Origin: Hydrangea macrophylla
Lineage: Eukaryota > Streptophyta > Magnoliopsida > Cornales > Hydrangeaceae
Length of the DNA stretch: 64,000 bases
Assembly (NCBI GenBank): GCA_033977485.1
Contig: CM066987.1
Location: forward strand, 48,239,033 to 48,303,032
Reading direction: 5' to 3'
Made by a program: the position numbers and the translations under genes. The notes below the pieces were generated by a model that was not told the DNA's origin, did not search any database, and saw nothing but the letters and a program-made list of their open reading frames with translations. Each line of letters starts with the position of its first letter. The first letter of the stretch is position 1. Positions 11,131 through 22,639 of the stretch are shown in pieces.

Positions 11131-12886
11131 ATTCGTTTTTTTTTTTTTTTTTATGAAAAGTTCTAACAATTCATACTGATTGCATTGGTTGATCTAAGAA
11201 AGCCAAGAATCGTGATAACTAATTCAACAAAATATTTTTTTACTTTTTTGCTTTCCACTTTTTAATTTACTAAAGAGCAAGATATATTAACCCATCCCAC
11301 ATGGAATAAACTAAGAATGTATGTGGATATATGTATAATTAAGTGGGTTATTACTGACAACCTGGGCTTAAGAATTTTAAGGGTCAATTTGGTAAGCCTA
11401 TTTAGTTGTTTGGCAAGTGGACCACTTGGGGCGTTACAAATGGTATCTGAGCCAACCTTAATCCTTTTAGGGCCCACGGTGTTATGGTAGAGGAGTACAG
11501 GCCCTTGGGTAGTTGTACCCTTTGTCTGCTAATGGGTTGCTATGGTCACAAACAATTTGCATTGCAAAAATCAATTATGGTTAGAACTGGGCCTACGCAA
11601 TGATGACAACACGTACGTCTTTACGTGTGGTAGATTAATATATGAGAACTCCTCCCACATGGAAAAAATACTTAGAATGTTATCATAATCTATATAGAAC
11701 TAAGTCGGCTACTATTAACAATTAATGCTTAAGCACTTAAACGGCAACGTGGTAGACCCGCGAAGTTGATAGGCCAGTATATTACATGTGTCCATCAAGT
11801 CAGTTTGGTGCACATAAATATATAATTATTGCACATCTGCAAGAAGAAATTTAGGTCGGAACGCGGTAGTATGCCATATTTGTTCCTTTTCTCACCAACA
11901 TTTACCATGTTCAAGTGGGACACGTTTGAAATGAATGGAGACAAACTCAGTTTGTAAGTTGCAAGGACAGTGTTTATCAACACTCCTAAACAATTGAATT
12001 AAAAGACTTCTTGGCACAACTAAACTCATTCATGAGGAGAACTTTGTTTTTAAATGATCATACACAGCTGAACAGAAACAATGATATTGGTTGGTAATAT
12101 ACTATATTTGTTCTTTTTTTTTTCCACCGACATTTACCATGTGCAAGTTGGATCACTTTAGAAATGAATATTTCTTAGTGTCAATATTACCTACCACTCA
12201 TGAATTTTGATTAGAGAACATTCACCCTCTCACGTTCAAAAATAACTCTCTTTTAACTTACCGAATTGGCTTGGTAAAATTACAATATAGCCCTAAAAAA
12301 AATGAACAAATTAAATGGAAGTCTATTTTCAAAATGTCTCTAGAGCCCATCTGATAACTCGTCGTGATTTTTGCCCAGGTTTATATTAAGGGTAATGCTA
12401 TGTGCACATAAAATGTGCAAATAAAGTGTTCACATAAAGATCTGGTCCATTCATTTCGGTGGAGGTCTATGCCTGTATACATGGGATCCACCGAAATGAA
12501 TGACCCAAATCTTTATGTGCATATTTCATTTGCACCAATCATTACTCTTATATTAAGAGACTTTTCACTTATTATGTTTTCGTTATGTCAAGGGGAATAT
12601 ATAATTTGAAATAAAATTTTAGTTAAAGTTCATTTATTTTGTAAGCAAAAACGAGATTTAGTTAAACAAGTGAGCAGAGGTGTTATTTAGGTGTTAGTAG
12701 CATGCGTTACTCTAAAATAAAAATAAAAACAAAAACATTTGCTCTAAAACATGCATTACTCTAAAATACAAATAAAAACAAAAACATGATTCACATGATG
12801 GATGCACTAACTAGTCCTACGTATACTCAAAATAAAAATGACAGTCCTTTCACCATTTGCTATTTTTTTTTTCTTCTTATAAATAG
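11131..12886 (+). repeat. Array unit 1, ending in a TATA box
   Basis: It starts with a poly-T tract and TTCTAACAATTCATACTG. It has a TRIM-like pair (PBS-like TGGTATCTGAGCC at 11441-11453) but lacks the TTTTGGGGCT section found in units 2-4. It is the only unit with the hairpin MITE (12390-12548), and it ends with CTTATAAATAGCATA (TATA at 12878-12886). Confidence 0.75.
12390..12548. mobile_element. Hairpin MITE in array unit 1
   Basis: The ends are GGGTAATGCTATGTGCAC and the inverted GAGTAATGATTGGTGCA. Arms are complementary over about 70 bp (ATTCATTTCGGTGGA faces TCCACCGAAATGAAT across a ~20-bp loop). A direct repeat tatattaa flanks it (12382-12389 and 12549-12556; a ninth base also matches). 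Units 2, 3 and 4 have the empty site CTATATTAAGAGAC or a close variant. An 8-9 bp duplication fits hAT- or Mutator-derived MITEs. It carries no coding capacity. Confidence 0.85.
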
Positions 12887-14686
12887 CATAACGATTCAAT
12901 TTTATTACTTTTTTTTAATGAAAATTTCTAACAATTCATACTGATTGCTTTGGTAGATCTAAGGGAGCCTAGAATCGTGAAAACTAAGTCAATAACAAAT
13001 TTTTTACTTTTTAAGTTTTCACTTTTTAATTTACCAAAGAGCATGATGCATTAACACATCCTACATGGAAAAAAACTCAGAATGTATGTTGATGTATGTA
13101 GAATTAAGTGGGTTATTAAGTGGGTCAATTTGGCAAGTCTGTCAAGTTGTTTGGCAAGTGGACCATTTAGGGCATTACGAATGGTATAAGATCCAACCTC
13201 GATCCCGTGAGGGCCCCACGGTGTTATGGTAGAGGAGCAGAGGCCCTTGGATAGTTGTACCCTTTGTCTGCTATTGGGCTGTTATGTGGTCACCAACCAT
13301 TTGCTTCCACAAAAATCAATCAAGGCGAGAACTGGGCCTATGTAACGAGGACAACACACCTTTAAGTGTGGTAGATTAATCTGTGAGAACCCCTCTAACA
13401 TGGAAAAAACACTTAGAATGTTATCATAATATATATAGAACTAAGTCAGCTACTACTAACAATCAGTGCTTAAGCATTTAAAGGGCAATGTGGTAGACCC
13501 GTCAAGTTGATAGGCCAATAAAACTACATGGGTCCGTCAAGTCAGTTTGGTGCACATAAATAGATAATTGGTGCACATCTGTAAGAAGAAATCTAGGTGG
13601 GAACACTAGTTAGTCCCTATCACTTGTAGTTGAACATATGCTAGAAATCTAGAGCTTTCTATTTTTTTTTTCTTCCTATTGTTAAATTTCTTTGTATTTG
13701 AGGTAGGTAGACAATTAATGACTCCATGCAAATCACATTGTTCTTGTCATCTACTTAAAATTTTTAAAGCTTTTTTTTCATTTTTTTTTTTGTAAATTTC
13801 AAAGTTTGGGCAATTATGTAATAATTTCAAAAGTTGGGGAGTAGGCTATACATTTCAATAAATTTTGGGGCTGATATAAAAATATAACAAGTTTGAGGTT
13901 TTCTAAAGAAAAAAAATAAAAAAAATTGAAAATTTTGCTAAGGGATAGTAGATAAGGACTTAGAATCCATGTGAGATACAAAATAAAAGACTAAACAATC
14001 TTCAAAGATTTAATCCAGGGAATCAACTGGACCAACCCAAATAACCCAACCGTTTGAATTAAAAGACTTTTTAGTATAGATTCACTCATCCATGAAGAGA
14101 TCTTTGTTTTTAAACAAACTTATACAGCGGAACATACACAATGGTAATGGTTGGTCATATAGTATATTTCTTCTTCTTTTTTTTCACAGACATTTACCAT
14201 GTTCAAGTTGGATCACTTTAGAAATGAATACTTTTTAGTGCCAAAGCCACATTCTACTCATAAGTTTTGATTAGAGAACATTTACTCTCTTACGTTTCAA
14301 AAATAACTCTCTTTTAACAAACCTAATTGGTTTGGTAAAATTACAATACAGCCCTAAAATTTCTAAATGTCTATAGAGCCCATCTGCTAACTCGTGATTT
14401 TTTTTTGCCCAGGTCTATATAAAGAGACTTTTCTTTTATTATGTTTTCATTAGGTCAATGGGAATATATAATTTAAAATAAAATTTAAGTTGAAGTTCTT
14501 TTATTTTGTAAGTAAAAAAGAACTTTAGTTATACAAGTGAGCAGAGGTGTTATTTAAGTGTTACTAGCGTGCATTACTTTAAAATAAAAATAAATAACAA
14601 AAACATGATTCCCGTGATGGATGCTGGTAGAACGATGATAGTCCTTTCACCTTTTACTAATTTTTTTTTCTTCTTCTTATAAATAG
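12887..14686 (+). repeat. Array unit 2, complete
   Basis: All blocks are present in order over 1.80 kb. The PBS-like site is degraded to TGGTATAAGATCC (13182-13194). The second TRIM-like LTR starts TGTGAGAAC at 13382. The unit ends in an intact TATAAATAG (14678-14686) followed by CATAACGATTC, which is also the start of the next unit. Confidence 0.8.
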
Positions 14687-17600
14687 CATAACGATTCATT
14701 TTTTATTTTTTTTTTGTATGAAAATTTCTAACAATTCATACTGATTGCTTAGGTAGATGTAAGGGAGCCTAGAATCGTGATAACTAAGTCAATAACAAAT
14801 TTTTTTGCTTTTTGAGTTTTCACTTTTTAATTTAACAAAGAGCATGATCCATTAACACATCCCACATGGAAAAAAACTCAGAATGTATGTTGATGTATGT
14901 AGAATTAAGTGGGTTATTAAGTGGGTCAATTTAGCAAGCCTGTCAAGTTGTTTGGTAAGTGGACCATTTGGAGCGTTACGAATGATATAAGAGCCAACCT
15001 TGATCCCGTGAGGGCCCCACGGTGTTATGGTAGAGGAGTAGAGGCCCTTGGGTAACCCTTTGTCTGCTAATGGGCTGCTATGTGGTCACCAACCATTTGC
15101 TTCCACAAAAATCAATTAAGGTGAGAACTGAGCCGACACAACGAGGACAACACATCTTTAAGTGGGGTAGATTAATCTGTGAGAACCCCTCCAACATGGA
15201 AAAAACACTTAGAGTGTTATCATAATATATATAGAACTAAGTCGGCTACTACTAACAATTCGTGCTTAAGCATTTAAAGGGCAATGTGATAGACCCGTCA
15301 AGTTGATAGGCCAGTAAAACTACATGGGTCCGTCAAGTCAGTTTGGTGCACATAAATAGATAATTGGTGCACATCTATAAGAAGAAATCTAGGTGGGAAC
15401 ACTAGTTAGTCCCTATCACTTGATAGGTGCACATATGCTAGAATTAAATCTAGAGCTTTTTAATTTTTTTTTTCCTTCCTATTGTTAAATTTCTTTGCAT
15501 TTGAGGTAGGTGGACAATCAATGATTCCATGCAAATAACATTGTTCTTGTCATCAACTTAAATTTTTTAAAGCTTTCTTTTTCATTTTTTTTTTGTAAAT
15601 TTCAAAGTTTGGGAAATTATGTAATAGTTTCATACGTTGTGGGGTAATCTATAAATTTCAATAAATTTTGGGGCTGATATAAAAACATAACAAGTTTGAG
15701 GTTTTCTGAAGAAAAAAAAAATTTGAAAATTTTGTTGAAGGATAGTAGATAAGGACTTAGAATCCATGTGAGATACAAAATAAAAGACTAAACAGTCCTC
15801 AAGGATTTAATCCAGGGAATCAACTGGACCAACCCAAATAGCCCAACCTTTTGAATTAAAAGACTTTTTAGTATAGGTACACTCATCCATGAAGAGATCT
15901 TTGTTTTTAAACAAACTTACACAGCTAAACAGACATAAGGGTAATAGTTGGTCATATAGTATATTTGTTCTTTTTTTTTTTTCACAGGCATATACCATGT
16001 TCAAGTTGGATCACTTTAGAAATGAAAATTTTTTAGTTCCAAAGTCACTTTCCACTCATGAGTTTTGAGTAGAGAACATTTGCTCTCTCACATTTCAAAA
16101 ATAACTCTCTTTTAACAAACCTAATTGGTTTGGTAAAATTACAATACAACCCTATAAAAAATGTCGAAATTAAATGGAAAAAAAATATGAAAAGTTTGAG
16201 GTTTTATGAAAAAAAAACAAAAAAAGGAAAAGAAATAAGAAATAAGAAAATTTTTGTGAAGTATAGTAGACATGGACTTAGAATCCACGTGAGATACAAC
16301 TGGTATCAACCCCAAATCGTCCAACCATTTAAATTGAAAGACTTTTTAGTATAGCTACACTCATCCATGAAGAGATCTTTGTTTTTAAACGCACATACAC
16401 AGTTGAACGACATTTACCATGTTCAAGTTGGAGCACTTTAGAAATGAATATTTCTTAGTGCCAATATCACTTTCCACTCATGAGTTTTGATTAGAAAACA
16501 TTTGCCCTCTCACGTTTAAAAAATAACTCTCTTTTAACATACCTAATTGGCTTGGTAAAATTACAATACATCCCTAAACAAAATCTCGAAATAAAATGGA
16601 AGTGTAATTTCAAAATGTCTATAGAGCCCATTTGCGCGCTGACTCGTGATTTTTTTTGCCCAGGTCTATATTAAGAGACTTTTCACTTATTATGTTTTCA
16701 TTATGTCAATGGGAATATATAATTTGAAATAAAATTTAAGTTGAAGTTCTTTTATTTTGCAAGTTGATAGGCTAGTAAAGTACATGGGTCCGTCAAGTCA
16801 GTCTGGTGCACATAAACAAATAATTGGTGCACATCTATAGGAAGAAATCTAAGTAGGAACACTAGCTAGTCCCTAGCTATCACTTGATAGGTGTACATGT
16901 GCTTGAAATCTAGAGCTTTCTATTTTTTTTTTCCCTTTGTATTCTTAAATTTCTTTGTATTTAAGGTAGGTAGACAATTAAAGACTCCACGCGAATCACG
17001 TTGCCCTTGTCATCCAATTAAAATTTTCAAAGCTTTTATTCATTTTGTTTTTGTAAATTTCAATGTTTGGGCAATTCTGTAAATTTCAAAGGTTGTGGGG
17101 GTGATTTGGAAATATTAGAATATTTTGGGGCAAATCTAAAAATACAAAAAGGTTTGAGGTTTTCTAATAAAAATATAAAAAAGAAAATTTTGGTGAAGGA
17201 TAGTAGATATGGACTTAGAATCCATGTGAGATATAAAAGAAAAGACCAAACAGTCTTCAAGCACTCAATCCAGGGAACCAACTGGGAACAACACCAGATA
17301 GCCGAACCAGTTGAATCAAAAGACTGTTAGGCACGGCTAAACTCATCCTTGAAGATAAAATTGTTTTTAAATGAACATACACAGCTGAACAGAGACAATG
17401 GTAATGTTTGGTAATGTACCATATTTGTTCTTTTTTGCACCAACATTTACCATGTTCAAGTGGGACACGTTGGAACTGAATGGAGACAAACTCAGTTTAA
17501 ACGTTGGAAGGACATTGTTTGTCAACACTCCCAAACATTTGAATTAAAAGACTTTTTGGCACGGCTCAATTCATCCATGAAGAGAACTTTCTTTTTAAAC

Positions 17601-18180
17601 GAACATACACAACTGAACATGCACGGTGGTAATGGTTGGTAATATACCATATTTGTTCTTTTTTTTTCGCATGCATTCATCATGTTCAACTGAGATCACA
17701 TCAGAAATGAATATTTCTTAGGGCTAATATCACATTCCACTCATGAGTTCTGAATAGAGAATGTTTGCCCCTCACGTTTGAAGAATAATTCTTTTTTAAT
17801 AGATTTAATGGATTTGGTAAAATTGCAATATAGCCCTCAAAATAAATGAAGAAATTAAGTGAAAGTGTAATTGCAAAATGTCTAAAGAGCCACTTGCTAA
17901 CTCTCCTTTAAGTAGAAGTTCTTTTATTTTGGAAGTAAAAAAGAGCTTTAGTTACACAAGTGAGCATAGCTGTTACTTAGGTGTATTTTTTTAGGTGTTA
18001 CTAGCATGCATTACTCTAAAATAAAAAGTAAAAACAATAACATGATTCACATGATGGATGCACTAACTAGTTCTGCGTATACTCAGAAATTTGTGAAGGT
18101 CAGTGTGGTGGGTTCTGGTAGAAAAAACAAAAATAACACTCCTTTCACCATTTGCTAATTTTATTTCGTCTTGTAAATAG
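14687..18180 (+). repeat. Array unit 3, enlarged by an internal duplication
   Basis: This unit is 3.5 kb because the section from the GATAGGCCAG block to the ATGTCTATAGAG block occurs twice (about 15305-16740 and 16765-18170). The PBS-like site is TGATATAAGAGCC (14983-14995). The terminal TATA is mutated to TGTAAATAG (18172-18180). No gene is supported. Confidence 0.7.
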
Positions 18181-19985
18181 CATAGCAATTCTTTTTTTTT
18201 TTGTTGAAAAGTTCAAACAATTCGTATTGATTGCATTGGTAGATCTAAGGGAGCCGAGAATCATGATAACTAATTCAACAATCAAATATTTTGTTTTTTT
18301 ATTTTTTACTTTTTAATTTACCAAAGAGCAAGATACATTAACCCATCCCACGTGGAAAAAACTCAGAATGTATGTTGAAAATATGTAAAGTTAAGTGGGT
18401 TATTAAGTGGGTCAATTTGGCAAGCCCGTCAAGTTATTTGGCAAGTGGACCACTTGGGGCGTCACGAAGGTATCAGAGCCAACCTTGATCCCGTGAGGGA
18501 CCCACATTCTTATGGTCGAGGAGTAGAGGGCCTTGGGTAGTTGTACTGCTATGTGGTCACTAGCCATTCGCTTCTACAAAAATTAATCGTGGTGAGAACT
18601 GGGCCTACGCAACGAGGACAACACATCTTCAAGTGGGGTAGAATAATCTGTGAGAATCCCTCCAATATGGAAAAAACACTTAGAATGTTATCATAATATA
18701 TATAGAACTAAGTCGGCTACTACTAACAATTAGTGCTTAAGCATTTAAAGGGCAATGTGATAGACCCGTCAAGTTGATAGGCCAGTAAAACTACATGGGT
18801 CCGTCAAGTCAGTTTGGTGCACATAAATAAATAATTGGTGCACATCTGTCAGAAGAAATCTAGGTGGGAACACTAGCTAGTCCCTATCACTTGATAGGTG
18901 CACATTTGCTAGAAATCTAGAGCTTTATATTTTTGTTTTCCTTTCTATTATTAATTTCTTTGTATTTAAGGTTGGTAGACAATTAATGACTCCATGCAAA
19001 TCACGTTGTTCTTGTCATCTACTTAAAATTTTAAAATCTGTTTTTTTTTTATATTTTTTTTGGTAAATTTCAGAGATTGGGCAATTATGTAAATTTCAAA
19101 AGTTGTGGGGGTAATCTATAAATTTCAATAAATTTGGGGGCTGATATAAAAATATCAAAAGTTTGAGGTTTTCTGAACAAAAAAAAAAAAAGGAAAAAAA
19201 AAACATTTTGTGAAGCTTAGTAGATATGGACTTAGAATCCATTTGAGATACAAAATGAAAGACTAAACAGTCCTCAAGGACTTAATCCAGGGAACCAACT
19301 GGGATCAACCCCAAATAGCCCAACCATTTAAATTGAAAGACTTTTTATTATAAATGCACTCATCAATGAAGAGATCTTTGTTTTTAAACGAACATACACA
19401 GCTGAACAGACACAATGGTAATGGTTGGTCATATAGTGTATTTGTTCTTTTTTTTTTTCACCGACATTTACCATGCTCAAGTTGGATCACTTTAGAGATG
19501 AATATTTATTAGTGCCAAAGTCACTGTCCACTCATGAGATTTGATTAGAGAACATTTATTCTCTCACGTTTCAAAAATTACTCTCTTTTAACAAACCTAA
19601 TTGGTTTGGTAAAATTACAATACAGCCGTAAAAAAAATGCCAAACTTAAATGGAAGTGTATTTTCAAAATGTCTATAGAGCCCATCTGCTAACTCGTGAA
19701 TATTTTTTGGCCAGATCTATATTAAGAGACTTTTCACTTATTATGTTTTCATTATGTCAATGAGAATATGTAATTTAAAATAAAATTTAAGTTAAAGTTC
19801 TTTTATTTTGTAAGTAAAAAAGAGCTTTAGTTATACAAGTGAGTAGAGGTGTTATTTAGGTGTTACTAGCATGCATTACTCTAAAATAAAAATAAATAAC
19901 AAAAACATGATTCACGTGATGGATGCTAGTAGAACGATGATAGTCCTTTCACCATTTACTAATTTTTTTTTCTTCTTATAAATAG
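18181..19985 (+). repeat. Array unit 4, directly upstream of the lectin gene
   Basis: This unit has all blocks, including the best-preserved tRNA-Met-type PBS (GGTATCAGAGCC, 18469-18480). Its final block, CTTATAAATAGCATA, is the core promoter of the lectin gene. After that block, sequence switches from repeat (ACGATTC in the other units) to lectin 5' UTR (CCAGGTTAGAGG). Confidence 0.8.
19977..19985 (+). promoter_or_regulatory. TATA box of the lectin gene
   Basis: TATAAATAG lies 99 bases before the ATG at 20084, a normal plant spacing. Identical or near-identical boxes with the same left flank occur at 12878-12886, 14678-14686 and, mutated, at 18172-18180 in the tandem units. Confidence 0.75.
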
Positions 19986-20083
19986 CATACCAGGTTAGAG
20001 GTAGAGAAAACACAACAAAGAACTTCCATACCATCGTCTGACCATAGAAGTGAGGAGAGAAAGAGTCATAGAGAAAGCAAAAA

Positions 20084-20503
20084 ATGGCTTTGCCCAATCA
20101 CGCTACCTTTAAGGGCAATAATGGTTTGTACCTCAAGGCCCTAGCAAATGGTAATCTACAGTTCTCAGCTACTCAGCGTACCGATCCAACGGCGGGATTC
20201 GAGATCATCACCCAATCCGATGGAAGCATTCAGATCAAGTCAGATTCTACTGGCAAATACTGGAATGCAGGAACGCATAGTTGGATTGCGGCCGACACAA
20301 CTAATATCAATAACAACCCTAAAACGTCGTTTTCGCCGGTCATAATTGATCCCAACACTAATGCAATCGCTCTCCGCAGCATGAGTACCAACTATATCTG
20401 CCAGAGATTCACTAGTCCTGCTATAGTTAACGGTCTTTTTCCCAATGTCACCTACACTAATACTCCTCCACCAGAGGCACGCTTGGACGTGGAAGAGCTG
20501 TGA
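20084..20503 (+). CDS. Amaranthin-like lectin, single agglutinin domain (139 aa)
   Basis: The intact frame opens at AAAAATGGCT, a good plant start context, after a purine-rich 5' UTR. The protein reads as one agglutinin (amaranthin-type) domain: N-terminal MALPNHATFKGNNGLYLKAL, then NLQFSA, DPTAGFEI, SDGSIQIKS, GKYW, HSWIAADT, NAIALRSM, and the family-typical ending EARLDVEEL. Domains of this family bind carbohydrate (amaranthin itself binds the T-antigen disaccharide) and are thought to act in plant stress or defence. There is no signal peptide, so a nucleocytoplasmic protein is expected. The stop directly follows the domain. Family members with an appended pore-forming-type (aerolysin-like) domain exist, but none is seen downstream here. 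The stop could be native or a truncation. No intron is needed. Confidence 0.85.
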   Translation: MALPNHATFKGNNGLYLKALANGNLQFSATQRTDPTAGFEIITQSDGSIQIKSDSTGKYWNAGTHSWIAADTTNINNNPKTSFSPVIIDPNTNAIALRSMSTNYICQRFTSPAIVNGLFPNVTYTNTPPPEARLDVEEL

Positions 20504-20940
20504 TGTGCAATGCAATCCATTAATAAAAGATGTTTGTGGGTAGCATCTCTGGAAACCCTCACGAGACTCCACTCGTCCTGTAAGGGTAACTTATGGGTTT
20601 AAAAGGCTTGTTGCATATTTATGCTAAATGCAATCGCATTCCCTGCGAAAGTGGCATTTTCATTTTCATTTTTATTTTTGTTCTGGTACTTGTTTCTATC
20701 TATCTAGTTTTCATTTCAAGTACTACAACAATGTTGTTGAATTGAAGCCTAGATAAGATATATTATCTATCTATGACAATATAATAAAGTGTGTTTGCCT
20801 TTACTTCGGGACTTCTTCCAAGTGCTTTCCATGATTTGAAGCTTTAGAGAAGACAGTGTTAACTTCTTTTTATTACTTAACTTGTCACTAAGTATTTCTC
20901 TCTAACCGATCTCATCTAATTAATTATTCAATGTGCGCTT
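20504..20940 (+). other. Lectin 3' UTR and downstream spacer
   Basis: Two AATAAA-type signals follow the stop (TTAATAAAAG near 20520 and ATAATAAAGTG near 20781), the second in a typical AT-rich 3' UTR setting. No second exon encoding further lectin or aerolysin-like sequence is seen here. Confidence 0.5.
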
Positions 20941-21700
20941 TTCTCTCCACATTCTTCCTACCTTCTCTTCTCCCCCACTTAACTTACCAACCAAGAGAAA
21001 TGGAGAGAAACTTGTCCCCTTCTCTTGTAGTGGTTTGTTCATGTATTTGCTAACTAAATGAATAGTGATCAATAATCAATGTGAAACGGTTCTATTCTTT
21101 TCCTATCTTTTTTTTTTTTTTTTTTGTGGGTCTGCTGAGAAGGTAAAACTTTGATCTCTTATTTTGGCTTTAGGTACACAAAATAACCTTGTCAGGCTTC
21201 TGAAATGTTGTCTTGGATGTCTGAAGGTCTCCCATAATAATTGTTCATTTTTTTACTTGGTATACAAAACAAATATCTTTTAGTTTGAGTACAAACATGT
21301 TCTGGGAAATCATAGTAAAAATATGAGTAGTGTGCTAGAAACATTATTTTCACCTAAATTACGATAATAGTTTTCAAGACGTAACAAATTATATATATCA
21401 GCCGTACTGATATCGTGAGATTCCATTGAAATATGATACTAATTCATTGAAGCTTCTAGAATAAGCTAGATTGAGTACTATCTAGTTTTTTCCTAGAATT
21501 AGTAAGATTGAGTTCCATCTAGAAAATTCTTAGAATTAGCTAGACTATGTACTGCCTATATTTGTGTACGTAATTCCTAGAAAATTCTAGAAGAGTCAAG
21601 ACACTACTTAAGTGTCCTATAAATAGGTGCAAGCAAGCCATTTGTAAAGTGATTGAATGAAAGAAAATTTCAATGAAGCCTTCCATCTCCCATGCTATTA
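20941..21700 (+). repeat. Direct repeat copy R1, with an LTR-like heat-responsive promoter
   Basis: It is homologous to R2 (22640-23702), about 1.7 kb downstream. Shared landmarks are CTTCTCCCCCACTTAACTTACC, GTGGTTTGTTCATGTAT, GATCTCTTATTTTGGCTTTAGG, TTTTCAAGACGTAA, TATATATCAGCC and CCTTCCATCTCCCA. The right part has repeated TTCTAGAA-type palindromes followed by CTATAAATAGG, an arrangement typical of copia LTR promoters. No coding potential is visible. Confidence 0.7.
21449..21626 (+). promoter_or_regulatory. Heat-shock-element cluster and TATA box in R1
   Basis: Two perfect three-module sites of the form GAAnnTTCnnGAA occur: GAAGCTTCTAGAA at 21449-21461 and GAAAATTCTAGAA at 21580-21592. 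Partial sites lie between them. The second is 25 bases upstream of TATAAATAG (21618-21626). GAAnnTTCnnGAA is the established heat-shock-factor target, and such sites drive heat-induced copia LTRs such as ONSEN. Function here is inferred. Confidence 0.6.
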
Positions 21701-21921
21701 ATTACCAACTACTCCAAACAGATACCTTACAAATTATAAACATATCCTTCGAAGGATTAATTATAGACAAACAGGAGAGGTTTGTTTTTAGTATAAAAGT
21801 ATTGAATAAAATGTTTACCAAAAGAAACAGAAAAGGCCCATTGAAGTGCTGAATTATGTGAAACTAATAGACATATGATTGCTTCTCTAATGCATGGATA
21901 TATCGCTGTAGAATATTGTTG

Positions 21922-22138
21922 ACTATGCCAATGACAAATGCCTCTGCAGAAAGAAGTTTTTCGAAGTTGAAACTGTTAAAATCTTACATTTGATCAACGA
22001 TGTCACAATTAAGATTGAATGGGGTAACCATATATATATTCTCCATGCATTGAAAAAGACATGGTTGAAAAACTTGATGATGCGAGCTTAATTAGTGATT
22101 TTGCAAATACAAATGCGAGAAGAATAATGTTCAAGTGA
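21922..22138 (+). pseudogene. hAT-type transposase C-terminal (dimerisation) relic
   Basis: One frame reads PMTNASAERSFSKLKLLKSY, a stop, then TMSQLRLNG. A shifted frame continues as EKDMVEKLDDASLISDFANTNARR and ends at TGA 22136-22138. ASAERSFSKLK...RLNG...ISDFA..NARR is the signature of the hAT C-terminal dimerisation region. Stops and at least one frameshift show it is dead. It lies between direct repeats R1 and R2. No catalytic domain is seen upstream. Confidence 0.75.
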
Positions 22139-22639
22139 TACTTTGTTGCAATTGTGTCGTTTCGTTATTTGCTTACTGAATGTTAGAAATATTTTGTAGT
22201 TAGTTTGATAATTTTAATATAATGTATAACAATATAAAATTAGTAAGGAGTTTAAAAAAGTATATGTAAAGCCTTTTAAGAGATTGCTTTGGGTCCTGAA
22301 AAACTTAGGACCAACCCTGCATGAGAAGTATAGGGAAGGGTCTCATGACACTTTGATGGTGCCAAAGAGGCAAGAAAGGGGGGTAGGGGTAGACGAGCTA
22401 TTTTGAAATATACTACTGGAGCATAGCATTACCCGGAGAAAGGAGAGCCATATTGCTAAGTAAACCCAAGGTTATGAAAAAAGTTGTGGCAATATTTGAG
22501 GGAGTGAGATCTAGTCATGGGGATCATCAATTGCATCATTTTGGAGTTTCATTTTCTTTTTCTCTTTTTCTTTTCACTTTCTAATGAAGACACTACTTCC
22601 TATAATTGCTACAGTTTGCAGGGAAACAAAAATGGACAA

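Larger units (their letters stand above)
9472..19985 (+). repeat. Tandem array of ~1.8 kb units upstream of the lectin gene
   Basis: The same series of blocks recurs in the same order. It runs: a TTCTAACAATTCATACTGATTGC block, a TRIM-like LTR/PBS/LTR pair, a GTTAAATTTCTTTGTATTT block, a TTTTGGGGCTGATATAAAAAT block, ATCCATGTGAGATACAAAA, a TGAAGAGATCTTTGTTTTTAAAC block, CATTTACCATGTTCAAG, ATGTCTATAGAGCCCATCTG, and finally CTTATAAATAGCATA. Units are: partial 9472-~11130; ~11131-12886; 12887-14686; 14687-18180 (with an internal duplication); and 18181-19985, which runs into the lectin gene. Copies are visibly diverged. No reading frame of note is conserved between units, so the array is treated as non-coding. 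Confidence 0.85.

Noticed and set aside
12415..12609. 64-codon frame
   Set aside because: It lies inside the MITE hairpin and its flank, a non-coding element.
20240..20572. 110-codon minus-strand frame over the lectin gene
   Set aside because: It is antisense to a convincing lectin domain and has no recognisable motif of its own.
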